64,000 bases of DNA from Chloroflexota bacterium (GTDB lineage: Bacteria; Chloroflexota; Anaerolineae; 4572-78; J111), in NCBI GenBank assembly GCA_016860845.1, contig BOKF01000002.1:1-64000 (forward strand). Reading direction: 5' to 3'. The notes beneath the pieces were generated by a model. The model saw only the letters and a list, made by a program, of their open reading frames with translations. It had not been told where the DNA came from and ran no database searches. This document shows, piece after piece, positions 50,841-57,091 of this stretch. A program made the translations under genes and the position numbers. Numbering within the stretch: position 1 is the first letter of the stretch; the number at the start of each line of letters is the position of its first letter.

Positions 50841-51257
50841 ATGAGGTTAAAATCAGTAAAGCGGCAGATGGTATTATCTCCCGACTTTCAGGAGACTACT
50901 TCGCTTATTGTCACATTTCAGGAAGCCGGAGCGGAGGCTACCATTAGTCTGCCTTTGCCGGAACAATGGGACACATTAAACCGAGCCGAGAAGTTGACCT
51001 GGGTCAAACAGGCCGTTATTACGCACCTGCTTGGCAACACCTACGGAGGCGACGAGAATGAGATTTTTCCAGATAGGCTGGCCCAGGAAGCTGCTGCCGA
51101 CCAGTTCGAGCAGTTGCCTGGTTGGGCGACGTGGTCGGCTGTGGAGGCAGAAGGTTGGGTTGAGGCTAACGTAACGAACCTGGCAACGGCCAAGACAGCG
51201 TTGAAGGCGATGGCAAAGGCCATTGTCTATCTGCGTGATTGTGTTATCGAGAGGTAG
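50841..51257 (+). CDS. Fibre-associated protein of unknown function
   Basis: A 138-residue protein, ATG 50841 with AAGGAG nine bases upstream. Acidic and helical with AEKLTWVKQAVITHLLGNTYGGDENE. It shares the lower-GC composition of the fibre module and directly follows it, so it may be a fibre chaperone or came with the fibre. Last gene of the late block. Confidence 0.55.
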   Translation: MRLKSVKRQMVLSPDFQETTSLIVTFQEAGAEATISLPLPEQWDTLNRAEKLTWVKQAVITHLLGNTYGGDENEIFPDRLAQEAAADQFEQLPGWATWSAVEAEGWVEANVTNLATAKTALKAMAKAIVYLRDCVIER

Positions 51258-51330
51258 GTCATGCGTTGTGTCGTCAGGCGGCCGAATTGATAAAACGCTC
51301 CTCCCGGCCAGGTTAAGCTGATTTAAACGC

Positions 51331-51378
51331 AAAAAGACCCCGCCGGTCCTGATAGTGAAGGACCGGCGGGGTCTTTTT
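51331..51378. terminator. Bidirectional terminator at the end of the late operon
   Basis: A 20-base-pair perfect stem (51331-51350 and 51359-51378, AAAAAGACCCCGCCGGTCCT and its complement) with an eight-base loop. A-run on one side and T-run on the other stop both the rightward late operon and the convergent leftward operon. Confidence 0.95.
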
Positions 51379-51395
51379 TGTTTGCCCGCAAACAC

Positions 51396-51782
51396 TCAGG
51401 AGAGCACCACTTCGAGAGCCAAAGGCCCCCTAGTGGCAAGCTCAGGATGTACCACCAACTGCCACCGCTCGGCCCCCTCCCAGGCCAAACACTCGAACCG
51501 GCCCCGTGCCGGGCGCAGGGAGGCCGGCGTGGCCCAGCGGCCGGGGCGAACCTCGTAGCCGCGCGCCCGGAGCCAGCGCTCGATCGCCGCGCGGGCCTGG
51601 GGGAGCTGGGCATGCACCTCGGCCGGGGCGGCGTCGGTGTACCCGTCGCTCAGCCAGACCAGGCCGGCGGGGGTGCGGGCCTGGAGGTCGAGCCGGCTGG
51701 CCGCCAGGCTGAGCCGGGCCGGGCCGGGGGGCGGGGCCTCGGATACGAACTCGGCCAGGCAGTGGACCAGGATCACGGCCAT
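51396..51782 (-). CDS. Element protein of unknown function
   Basis: A 128-residue protein; ATG 51782 has a GGAGGAGG RBS. Middle part QARAAIERWLRARGYEVRPGRW looks like a small alpha/beta fold. Not recognised. Last gene of the leftward accessory operon. Confidence 0.6.
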   Translation of the reverse strand: MAVILVHCLAEFVSEAPPPGPARLSLAASRLDLQARTPAGLVWLSDGYTDAAPAEVHAQLPQARAAIERWLRARGYEVRPGRWATPASLRPARGRFECLAWEGAERWQLVVHPELATRGPLALEVVLS

Positions 51783-52228
51783 AGGGCCTCCTCCGGCCAG
51801 GGGGCGGCCAGGCTGTTGTAATGCGTCTCGCACACATCCCAATCGCCCAGGGCGTGGGTGGCCGGCGCGTCGCAGCAGAGGCAGAGCAGCTTCTGCCACT
51901 CAGCAGCCGGCGCGCCGGCGTCGCTGCACCCCCCATCCGGGGGGCAGGTGGCGCTCTGCAGGGCTGCGCTGTCTTCGAGTTGGCACCAGCAGCGCAGCGG
52001 GCCGACGTGGTTTGTTTCCTGGTTGACGCCGGTGTAGACGCCCCGACCCTTGCAGATCGGGCAGCCCCCCTGAAAGGGATACGCAAGGCTATAATCGGGG
52101 TGAGCCTTGATCTCGCTCACCAGCAGCCCGGAGGCGTAGTGCAGGCCGGCGCGATGCTCCGGCGGGGTTTGGGCGATGGCCGCCTGGAGGCGGTCGTACT
52201 GGGCTTGCAGGTCGGTTAGGGTTGGCAT
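51773..52228 (-). CDS. Cysteine-rich zinc-binding protein
   Basis: A 151-residue protein. An N-terminal helical coil (LTDLQAQYDRLQAAIAQTP) precedes CPICKGRGVY, RCWC, ATCPPDGGC and LCLCCDAPATH...CETH, enough Cys/His for two zinc sites. DnaJ-type CxxCxGxG similarity is partial. Overlaps the next gene by ten bases. Possibly a nucleic-acid-binding accessory. Confidence 0.6.
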   Translation of the reverse strand: MPTLTDLQAQYDRLQAAIAQTPPEHRAGLHYASGLLVSEIKAHPDYSLAYPFQGGCPICKGRGVYTGVNQETNHVGPLRCWCQLEDSAALQSATCPPDGGCSDAGAPAAEWQKLLCLCCDAPATHALGDWDVCETHYNSLAAPWPEEALWP

Positions 52229-52253
52229 AATTGTTTCCTTTCGCGAGTTAAGC

Positions 52254-52279
52254 GGGGGCCGGTCGAAGGACCGGCCCCC
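52254..52279. terminator. GC-rich hairpin between accessory genes
   Basis: GGGGGCCGGTC and GACCGGCCCCC with a GAAG loop; T-run only on the plus-strand side, although the genes here are leftward. Possibly an mRNA processing or partial termination element. Confidence 0.6.
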
Positions 52280-52286
52280 TTTTGAT

Positions 52287-52655
52287 TTACTTCAACACGT
52301 CCGTCGGGATCGGCTCGGCGTCGTTGCCCTCGCCGGCAAACTTGATCAGCAGGGCGTACTCGGTCCCGTCCTCGCTCTGGCCGATGGCCCGGCTGAACCA
52401 GATGGCCTTGCCGAATTTCCCGGACCCGGCCCGGCGGGTGAAGCGGTGGCCCATCCACTCGACTTCGCTTATGCCCTGCGCGTCCCTGGTCACCGGTTCG
52501 GCGCCAATTATTGACCAGTCAAAGGATTGATACTCCCGGAGCGGCCGGCGGTACTTGGGGCTGGCCGGGGCGTTGACCCGGAGCTGCTGGGAGATCATTT
52601 GCATCAGCGCCGTCTGGGCCTTGAGTTGCTGCAAAACTTCATCTTGGTAATTCAT
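52287..52655 (-). CDS. Element protein of unknown function
   Basis: A 122-residue protein; ATG 52655 with AAGGAAA upstream (an in-frame ATG at 52676 is possible). A helical N-terminus with LLQQLKAQTALMQMISQQL-type heptads is followed by a beta-rich domain (FDWSIIGAEPVTRD, RFTRRAGSGKFGKAIWFSRA) reminiscent of a small OB-fold. Single-strand DNA binding is conceivable, unproven. Confidence 0.55.
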   Translation of the reverse strand: MNYQDEVLQQLKAQTALMQMISQQLRVNAPASPKYRRPLREYQSFDWSIIGAEPVTRDAQGISEVEWMGHRFTRRAGSGKFGKAIWFSRAIGQSEDGTEYALLIKFAGEGNDAEPIPTDVLK

Positions 52656-52941
52656 CGTTCGCTTTCCTTTCTGCAATAGGTCGGTAAGGTTTAAACGCGC
52701 CGTTGTACCAACTGGCGCCCTCTTCCTGCCTGGCCAGGCCGTTCTCGCGGAGCCGCTTCTGGGCCGCCCGGATGTCGCCGCCGAAGTGGTTATCGGCCAG
52801 CTTGTGCAGGCCCAGGTGGCCGAGCCAGGTCATCCAGCTCGTCTGGAAGGGGTAGACTTTGCCGCAGCGGGGGCAGGGCGTCGGCGGGGCGAATTTCTTC
52901 GCCACCGCCTTGCCCCCGCGCGACTGCGGGCTATCGGCCAT
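52639..52941 (-). CDS. C2H2-like zinc finger protein
   Basis: A 100-residue protein with PCPRCGKVYPFQTSWMTWLGHLGLH near residues 22-46: a C2H2-type finger spacing. A basic N-terminus suggests nucleic acid binding. It overlaps both neighbours by about ten bases. Confidence 0.65.
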   Translation of the reverse strand: MADSPQSRGGKAVAKKFAPPTPCPRCGKVYPFQTSWMTWLGHLGLHKLADNHFGGDIRAAQKRLRENGLARQEEGASWYNGAFKPYRPIAERKANDELPR

Positions 52942-53698
52942 AGGGGCCTCCGAACTGGTAGCGCGGCCGGTTGAGCGGTCCGCCGCCGCCGGGCCGCAGC
53001 GCGGCCTCGTAGCCGGCCTGGGTGCGGGCCAGCCGGGCGCGGTCGCGCTCGATCTTGTCGGCCAGCTTGCGGTAGGCGACCTGCTTGCGCTCGCCTTCGA
53101 CCAGTTGGACGATCAGGCCGGCCAGGGCGTGCTTGCAGCCGGCGCCCCAGCGGGTGCGCAGGCTTTCGCCCCGGTTCACGGCGTCCGGGCAGTCGCAGGA
53201 CCAGGTGCCGTAGTAGCCGGCGTTGTCCCAGGCCGTGCCGTACTTGTCGAGGTCGAGCGTGCCGAGTTCGACCAGCTCCAGGGCGCGGTCAATCCGGCCG
53301 GCCAGGGCCGGGTATTCGTCCTTCAGCCAGGCGGCGACCAGGGCCGGGGAAGAGGCCGGGATGGGCAGCGGCTCTTCGGCTTCGGCTTCGGCCAGCTCCG
53401 CCAGCCGTCCTTTGACGGCGGCGGTGATCTCGGCCACCGGCGCGCTGGTGATGTAGGTCTCGCCGCCGACTTCGACCAGCCAGTGGCTCTGGCCGCTCTT
53501 GTTGCGCCGGATCGAGGCGTCGCCCAGCCGGAAGAGGGGCACGCGCTCGGTTGGGTGCAGCTCGTTGTGGATGCACTGCCAGCCGGCTTCTTTGAGCTGG
53601 CGGTAGGCCAGGCTCTGGCCCAGCAGGTGGTTCGGGTTGGGGACCAGGGCGACGCTGGCGGTATTGACGGAATGGTTGAGTTGTGATAAGTTAAGCAT
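52931..53698 (-). CDS. SWIM zinc-finger protein
   Basis: A 255-residue protein. The C-terminal part has WSCDCPD followed by a longer loop and GCKHALA, the CxCx(n)CxH SWIM signature near residues 175-205. The N-terminal about 150 residues show repeated short strands without known domain. First gene of the leftward accessory operon with AAAGGAGA. SWIM proteins bind DNA or proteins; role here unknown. Confidence 0.7.
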   Translation of the reverse strand: MLNLSQLNHSVNTASVALVPNPNHLLGQSLAYRQLKEAGWQCIHNELHPTERVPLFRLGDASIRRNKSGQSHWLVEVGGETYITSAPVAEITAAVKGRLAELAEAEAEEPLPIPASSPALVAAWLKDEYPALAGRIDRALELVELGTLDLDKYGTAWDNAGYYGTWSCDCPDAVNRGESLRTRWGAGCKHALAGLIVQLVEGERKQVAYRKLADKIERDRARLARTQAGYEAALRPGGGGPLNRPRYQFGGPYGR

Positions 53699-53731
53699 TG
53701 AATAAGTCTCCTTTCAAGGGGGCAAAGTAAT

Positions 53732-53764
53732 CCGGCCCGCCGTGGTGATGACACGGCGGGCCGG
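53732..53764 (+). terminator. Hairpin with T-run in the control region
   Basis: CCGGCCCGCCGTG and CACGGCGGGCCGG form a 13-base-pair stem followed by TCTATTTTT on the plus strand. Leftward transcripts of the SWIM operon may start inside or beyond it, giving an attenuator-like position. Confidence 0.65.
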
Positions 53765-53889
53765 TCTATTTTTGGGTGGGTGGTGGTGCTCTCCGGCTTT
53801 GCCCGGCCTTGCGGCCCCCTCAGAGCGTTCCTTCTAGTCCGCACCGCTGAGAGTTTTGCTTGGGTGTACCTGGTCTATTTGGTTAGATA

Positions 53890-53969
53890 TTACTAATTTC
53901 AGTAACATATTACCATATATTAGTTACAATTGCAATAGGATTACCTTAAAATTTTACTAAATTCAGTTA
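53890..53969. promoter_or_regulatory. Twin operators TTACT-N6-AGTWA of the switch region
   Basis: Site a (53890-53905) TTACT-AATTTC-AGTAA and site b (53954-53969) TTACT-AAATTC-AGTTA are near-identical dyads 64 bases apart, with a degenerate third (53910-53926). They lie 60-140 bases before the XRE repressor gene and are its likely binding sites. Confidence 0.65.
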
Positions 53970-54029
53970 TAACCTTATTGACATCGGGGAATTTGTATGA
54001 TACCTTGAAGAGGAGGCTAGAGGATCACC

Positions 54030-54266
54030 ATGAACGTTCAATTCAGACTAAAAGAATTGATGGCCAGGAAGGAGCGCCTGGGAGGGGAAAGAGTGACCTA
54101 CAGGGACATTTCCGAGGCAACAGGTATCAGCCCTAACACCCTTACCCTTTTGGCCAACAACCGGATGAAACACATCGGACTGACCACCATTGGTCGCCTG
54201 CTCGACTTCTTCGACTGCGACCCCGGCGACCTGATTGTGCGAATAAAGGAGAATGATCGGCCCTAG
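54030..54266 (+). CDS. XRE/Cro-like repressor
   Basis: A 78-residue helix-turn-helix protein (TYRDISEATGISPNTLTLLANNRMKHIGLTTIGRLLDFFDCDPGDLI) of the small Cro/YozG type. No dimerisation or protease domain. GAGGAGG lies further upstream than usual, but AGAGGAT is close to the ATG. Its position at the divergent control region marks it as the switch regulator of the element. Confidence 0.85.
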   Translation: MNVQFRLKELMARKERLGGERVTYRDISEATGISPNTLTLLANNRMKHIGLTTIGRLLDFFDCDPGDLIVRIKENDRP

Positions 54267-54283
54267 CGAACAAGGAGGTTCCC

Positions 54284-54520
54284 ATGACTACCAGCTCTCC
54301 CCTCAAGCCGCTCAAATCGAGGTCCGAAACCGCCTCGGTCCCGGCTTCGCCCCCGGCCCGGAAACCCGGCCCGAACCTGACCTTCAGCGATGGTTTGAAT
54401 TTCGGCTGCGGCTTCTTCGTGGCCGGTTTTTTATTTAGCATCCTGATCATCCCGGTCTCCGTTTTTATGATCAGCCTGCTCATCGGCCTGCTCGGCGGCA
54501 TGACCGGGCTGGGCCGGTAG
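54284..54520 (+). CDS. Small membrane protein
   Basis: A 78-residue protein; AAGGAGG precedes its ATG. A polar, Pro-rich N-terminus and a single long or double hydrophobic segment (GCGFFVAGFLFSILIIPVSVFMISLLIGLLGG). Could act in superinfection exclusion; not recognised. Confidence 0.6.
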   Translation: MTTSSPLKPLKSRSETASVPASPPARKPGPNLTFSDGLNFGCGFFVAGFLFSILIIPVSVFMISLLIGLLGGMTGLGR

Positions 54521-54558
54521 CGAACAACTCGACCAGGTCAGTAGACAGAAAGGAGCCG

Positions 54559-55218
54559 GTGACCATGCTTGAGCAATTAAAAACTGACCGTGTAACCCAA
54601 GCCATGTTGGTTGGAGTTGTTCTGGTCGGCTGCTTTGCTTGTACTATGATGGGACTTGTAGGGTATAGACTTGCGACCCAAATCGGTGGCCCACCGGCAC
54701 AGCAAGCGCAACAGGCCCCGGTTCCAGTGCCTGCCACGCAAGCTCCAGCACCCACGCCACCGCCGGCACCCACAGCAACACAGGCGCCTACCCCTGAGCC
54801 TACCCCCACGACAGGCATCGCCCCTGAAGTGCGGACTTACGGCCTCCAAATCGCCGAGAAAATGCGAAGAATGGTTGATGCAATAGATGCACTGGACCCG
54901 TTTCTTACAAGCATACGTCCCGACGACAATCAGTGGAGGCAGGATTTGGCCACCAAAATCGCCGATGTCAGAGCTGTTCATCAGGAGCTGAAGGATATGA
55001 AAGAGCCGGCAGAGATGATTCATATTCACTCTTTACTCCTGGCCGCCACAGGCGATTGCGATCAATCCATGGAAAATCTAACCAAAGGTCTAATAACCGG
55101 CCTCGATGTAGAGGCCATGAAAAAGGCCAATGAGTTAATGAGAACCTGCGGGGAGAAAATGCGCGAACCAAGAAGGATGCTAGAGGAATACTTGGCCGCG
55201 CACGATAGCCGAAAATGA
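54559..55218 (+). CDS. Signal-anchored protein with Pro-rich linker and helical domain
   Basis: A 219-residue protein: membrane helix at about 14-36, a Pro/Thr/Gln-rich linker (about 45-92), and an extracytoplasmic helical domain with SLLLAATGDCDQSMENLTKG. This lipoprotein-like, exported layout next to a repressor suggests a lysogenic conversion or exclusion protein. Two cysteines could form a disulfide. Function unknown. Confidence 0.65.
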   Translation: MTMLEQLKTDRVTQAMLVGVVLVGCFACTMMGLVGYRLATQIGGPPAQQAQQAPVPVPATQAPAPTPPPAPTATQAPTPEPTPTTGIAPEVRTYGLQIAEKMRRMVDAIDALDPFLTSIRPDDNQWRQDLATKIADVRAVHQELKDMKEPAEMIHIHSLLLAATGDCDQSMENLTKGLITGLDVEAMKKANELMRTCGEKMREPRRMLEEYLAAHDSRK

Positions 55219-55391
55219 CCCCCACCGGCCGCGCCACCCCGCCGCCGCCCGACGACCTCCCGACCCTCCTGGCCCGCTTCGACGCAGAGATGGCCGCCTT
55301 CTTCGCTGCCGCCCGGCGGGGCCAGGCGCTGCTGGCCGAGGTCCGGGCCGAGGTAGAGAGGCGGGATCCGGAGCGTTCCACGCGGAAATAA
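55215..55391 (+). CDS. Small element protein, 58 residues
   Basis: ATG overlaps the previous stop (ATGA). Pro-rich start, then one helix (LLARFDAEMAAFFAAARRGQALLAEVRAEVERR). Not recognised; ends just before a strong hairpin. Confidence 0.5.
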   Translation: MTPTGRATPPPPDDLPTLLARFDAEMAAFFAAARRGQALLAEVRAEVERRDPERSTRK

Positions 55392-55418
55392 AACAGCCGG
55401 CCTGGGAGGCCGGCTGTT
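55392..55418. terminator. GC-rich hairpin
   Basis: AACAGCCGGCCT and AGGCCGGCTGTT, 12 base pairs with a GGG loop, right at the end of the preceding gene. No T-run follows, so it is a weak terminator or insulator before the toxin-antitoxin promoter. Confidence 0.6.
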
Positions 55419-55442
55419 GGCGCGCAAATACGAGTGCCCCCT

Positions 55443-55500
55443 TTGACAAAGTGTACCAAAATTGATACACTTGCTAAGTGTACCAATTTTGGTACAATAC
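55443..55500 (+). promoter_or_regulatory. Promoter/operator of the HigBA-like operon
   Basis: Palindrome TGTACCAATTTTGGTACA (55479-55496) and its sister TGTACCAAAATTGATACA (55452-55469) are 27 bases apart. TTGACA (55443) with TACACT (55466), spacing 17, and TTGCTA (55471) with TACAAT (55492), spacing 15-16, overlap them, so antitoxin binding would block transcription. Confidence 0.8.
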
Positions 55501-55502
55501 CT

Positions 55503-55853
55503 ATGACGAACGAATTCCGGCTGCGGGTTGTTTTTTATCGAACTGAAACTGGAACCGAACCCGTGCGCGACTGGCTCAAAGCTCTACCGCTCGAGCACAA
55601 AAAGGTGATCGGCGAAGATATTAAAACTGCGCAGTACGGGTGGCCGCTCGGGATGCCCCTCATCCGCAAATTAGAAACAGAACTGTGGGAGGTTCGTTCC
55701 CGGCTGGACGATCAGATTGCCCGCGTGATTTTTACGGTTGAGCAAGACACGATGGTTTTACTGCACGGCTTTATCAAGAAGTCTCAAAAAACACCTGCCC
55801 GCGAACTGGCCCTGGCCAGGCGGAGAAACGCAAAATTAAAGGGACGGCTATGA
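55503..55853 (+). CDS. HigB/RelE-type toxin (phage Gp49-like)
   Basis: A 116-residue member of the PF05973 toxin family: FRLRVVFYRTETGTEPVRDWL, followed by GMPLIRKLETELWEVRSRLDDQIARVIFTV and the end LHGFIKKSQKTPARELALARRR, which contains the typical RNase-face Arg/Lys residues. ATG 55503 is directly after the operator. It overlaps the antitoxin by ATGA. Toxin-before-antitoxin order is characteristic of HigBA. Confidence 0.92.
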   Translation: MTNEFRLRVVFYRTETGTEPVRDWLKALPLEHKKVIGEDIKTAQYGWPLGMPLIRKLETELWEVRSRLDDQIARVIFTVEQDTMVLLHGFIKKSQKTPARELALARRRNAKLKGRL

Positions 55854-56131
55854 ACACGGAACATCTTGGCTCCAGCTTTGACGATTTTTTGGCCGAGGAA
55901 GGGCTTTCGCCCGAAGTAAATATTGTGGCCATCAAGCGGGCGATTGCCTGGCAGATCGAACGGCTGATGAGAGAGAGAGAATTGTCCAAGGCCCAGTTGG
56001 CCAAAGAGATGAAGACCAGCCGGGCGGCCGTAGACAGGCTACTAGACCCGACCAATGAGTCCGTCACACTACAAACATTGGAGCGGGCCGCCCTGGCCCT
56101 GGGGAAACACCTGCACGTTCAGTTTATTTGA
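55850..56131 (+). CDS. HigA-type antitoxin (XRE helix-turn-helix)
   Basis: A 93-residue protein with an XRE domain (ELSKAQLAKEMKTSRAAVDRLLD) at about 47-90 and an N-terminal helical toxin-binding part. It should neutralise the toxin and repress the operon through the twin palindromes. A terminator follows. Confidence 0.92.
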   Translation: MNTEHLGSSFDDFLAEEGLSPEVNIVAIKRAIAWQIERLMRERELSKAQLAKEMKTSRAAVDRLLDPTNESVTLQTLERAALALGKHLHVQFI

Positions 56132-56167
56132 TCACCCGCGTTGCCAATTGTCCAGGCGGCGCTTAGG

Positions 56168-56205
56168 GACCTCCCAGGGTTAGACGGCCTGAGAGGTCTT
56201 TTTTT
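56168..56205 (+). terminator. Terminator of the HigBA-like operon
   Basis: GACCTC(C)CAGG ... CCTG(A)GAGGTC forms a two-part stem (56168-56198) followed by seven Ts. Confidence 0.85.
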
Positions 56206-56235
56206 GTTTTAGGGTTGTTTAATAACTGTTACAGT

Positions 56236-56505
56236 TTACCTCGACTCGACGCCCGGCTCGCCGCCGTCGGCGGGGAAGCGGATCACCACCAGCACGCCGG
56301 TGTCGGCGATATCGAGGCGCAGCTCTGTATTGACGTGGACGGCCACATCGGAGGCCAGCCATGCGGCTTCCTCAGCCTTCGTCATAGAAGGGTTGTAAAT
56401 CAAGCGGGCGTTGAAAGCGCCCCGGATCAGCCAGAGGCCCTCGGCGCCGGCCCGGTTGGCCAGGCCGGCCAGTTGGTTGAGTTTTTCGGTCAATTCGGCT
56501 GTCAT
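56236..56505 (-). CDS. Element protein of unknown function
   Basis: An 89-residue protein. N-terminal helix and a VNTELRLDIADTGVLVVIRFPADGG strand segment; small alpha/beta domain. Not recognised. Last gene of the leftward plasmid-like block, three bases after the WGR gene. Confidence 0.55.
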   Translation of the reverse strand: MTAELTEKLNQLAGLANRAGAEGLWLIRGAFNARLIYNPSMTKAEEAAWLASDVAVHVNTELRLDIADTGVLVVIRFPADGGEPGVESR

Positions 56506-56508
56506 CGT

Positions 56509-56751
56509 CTATTCTCCTTTGCGAACAATTTTATAGCCGCGCTTGAGTTTGCGCGCAAGCAGCTTTTTAGCCAGGCGCTCGGCCTCGGCCCGGTCCGCGC
56601 AGGGCTGGATCAGGACTCCGGAGCGCCGCCGCCCGAGCCAGCCCCAGGTGCGATGGAGCGCGCAGGCGTAGCCGATGCAGGGACCGATCTCGATGCGGTA
56701 GTAGCGGGCCTGATTGAGTTCGGGATTAATCCTCTGAAGAAGATAAATCAT
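56509..56751 (-). CDS. Small WGR-like domain protein
   Basis: An 80-residue protein whose full length matches the WGR domain layout: INPELNQARYYRIEI, RTWGWLGRRRSG in place of the WGR motif, and AERLAKKLLARKLKRGYKIV at the end. WGR domains bind nucleic acids, also in DNA-repair enzymes. The exact WGR triad is WGW here. Confidence 0.7.
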   Translation of the reverse strand: MIYLLQRINPELNQARYYRIEIGPCIGYACALHRTWGWLGRRRSGVLIQPCADRAEAERLAKKLLARKLKRGYKIVRKGE

Positions 56752-57090
56752 TTCATGTTGAATGTTTAAAACGTCTTTCTATTATGTTTAAAAGGGGGCC
56801 AAATTCATCCCTGGTGGGATAAAACCGGCCTCCTTTTTGGCTCAGGTTGGCCGAAAGCGGGCGGGCGATCTGGCCCGCGTGGGCCGGCAATTAATCCCAC
56901 CTAAGCGGGGCCAGGCCAACAAAAAACCGCTCCGGGGCGGCTTTTGAATTTTTATCCATGCATGGATTAATTTTTTGGCTGTTTGGCTCAAATTAATCCA
57001 TGCATGGATTAATTTTGACGTTTGGGCTTGAAATTAATCCATGCATGGATTAATTTCGCTGTTTTGGCTGAAATTTCATCCATGCATGGA
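56752..57090. other. Non-coding region with hairpins and palindromic iterons
   Basis: 339 bases between the WGR gene and the replication-initiator-like gene. It holds an imperfect stem (AAAAGGGGGCC with GGCCTCCTTTT, about 56,789-56,835), a terminator, and the iteron array listed separately. One half-site AATTAATCC occurs at about 56,889. Confidence 0.7.
56921..56945 (-). terminator. Terminator of the leftward replication operon
   Basis: On the minus strand a CCGC / GCGG stem (56927-56930 with 56937-56940) is followed by TTTTTT. The stem is short, so efficiency is uncertain. It lies just past the iterons. Confidence 0.5.
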
Positions 57091-57091
57091 T
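56954..57091. repeat. Four palindromic iterons at 41-42-base spacing (origin or centromere)
   Basis: The 14-base palindrome ATCCATGCATGGAT occurs at 56954, 56996, 57037 and 57078. In copy 3 the symmetry extends to 26 bases (57031-57056). Spacers share GGCTGTTTGGCT-like words, so the array is tandem 41-base units. The regular spacing is about four helical turns. The last copy overlaps the stop codon of the leftward initiator-like gene. This is the pattern of replication iterons or a partition centromere. Confidence 0.85.

Larger units (their letters stand above)
53699..54029. other. Divergent control region of the element
   Basis: These 331 bases separate the leftward SWIM operon from the rightward repressor gene. 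They hold a hairpin (53732-53764), a GC-rich part to about 53,840, and a sharply AT-rich part (53,880-54,000) with operators listed separately. A TTGACA at 53978-53983 is a possible -35 for the repressor. Confidence 0.55.

Noticed and set aside
52859..53686. 275-codon frame opposite the SWIM gene
   Set aside because: Low-complexity Gly/Ala/Val sequence; the minus strand has the SWIM motif and a good RBS.
56954..57091. CRISPR array
   Set aside because: Repeats are fully palindromic, only four copies exist, and the spacers resemble one another; no cas genes nearby.
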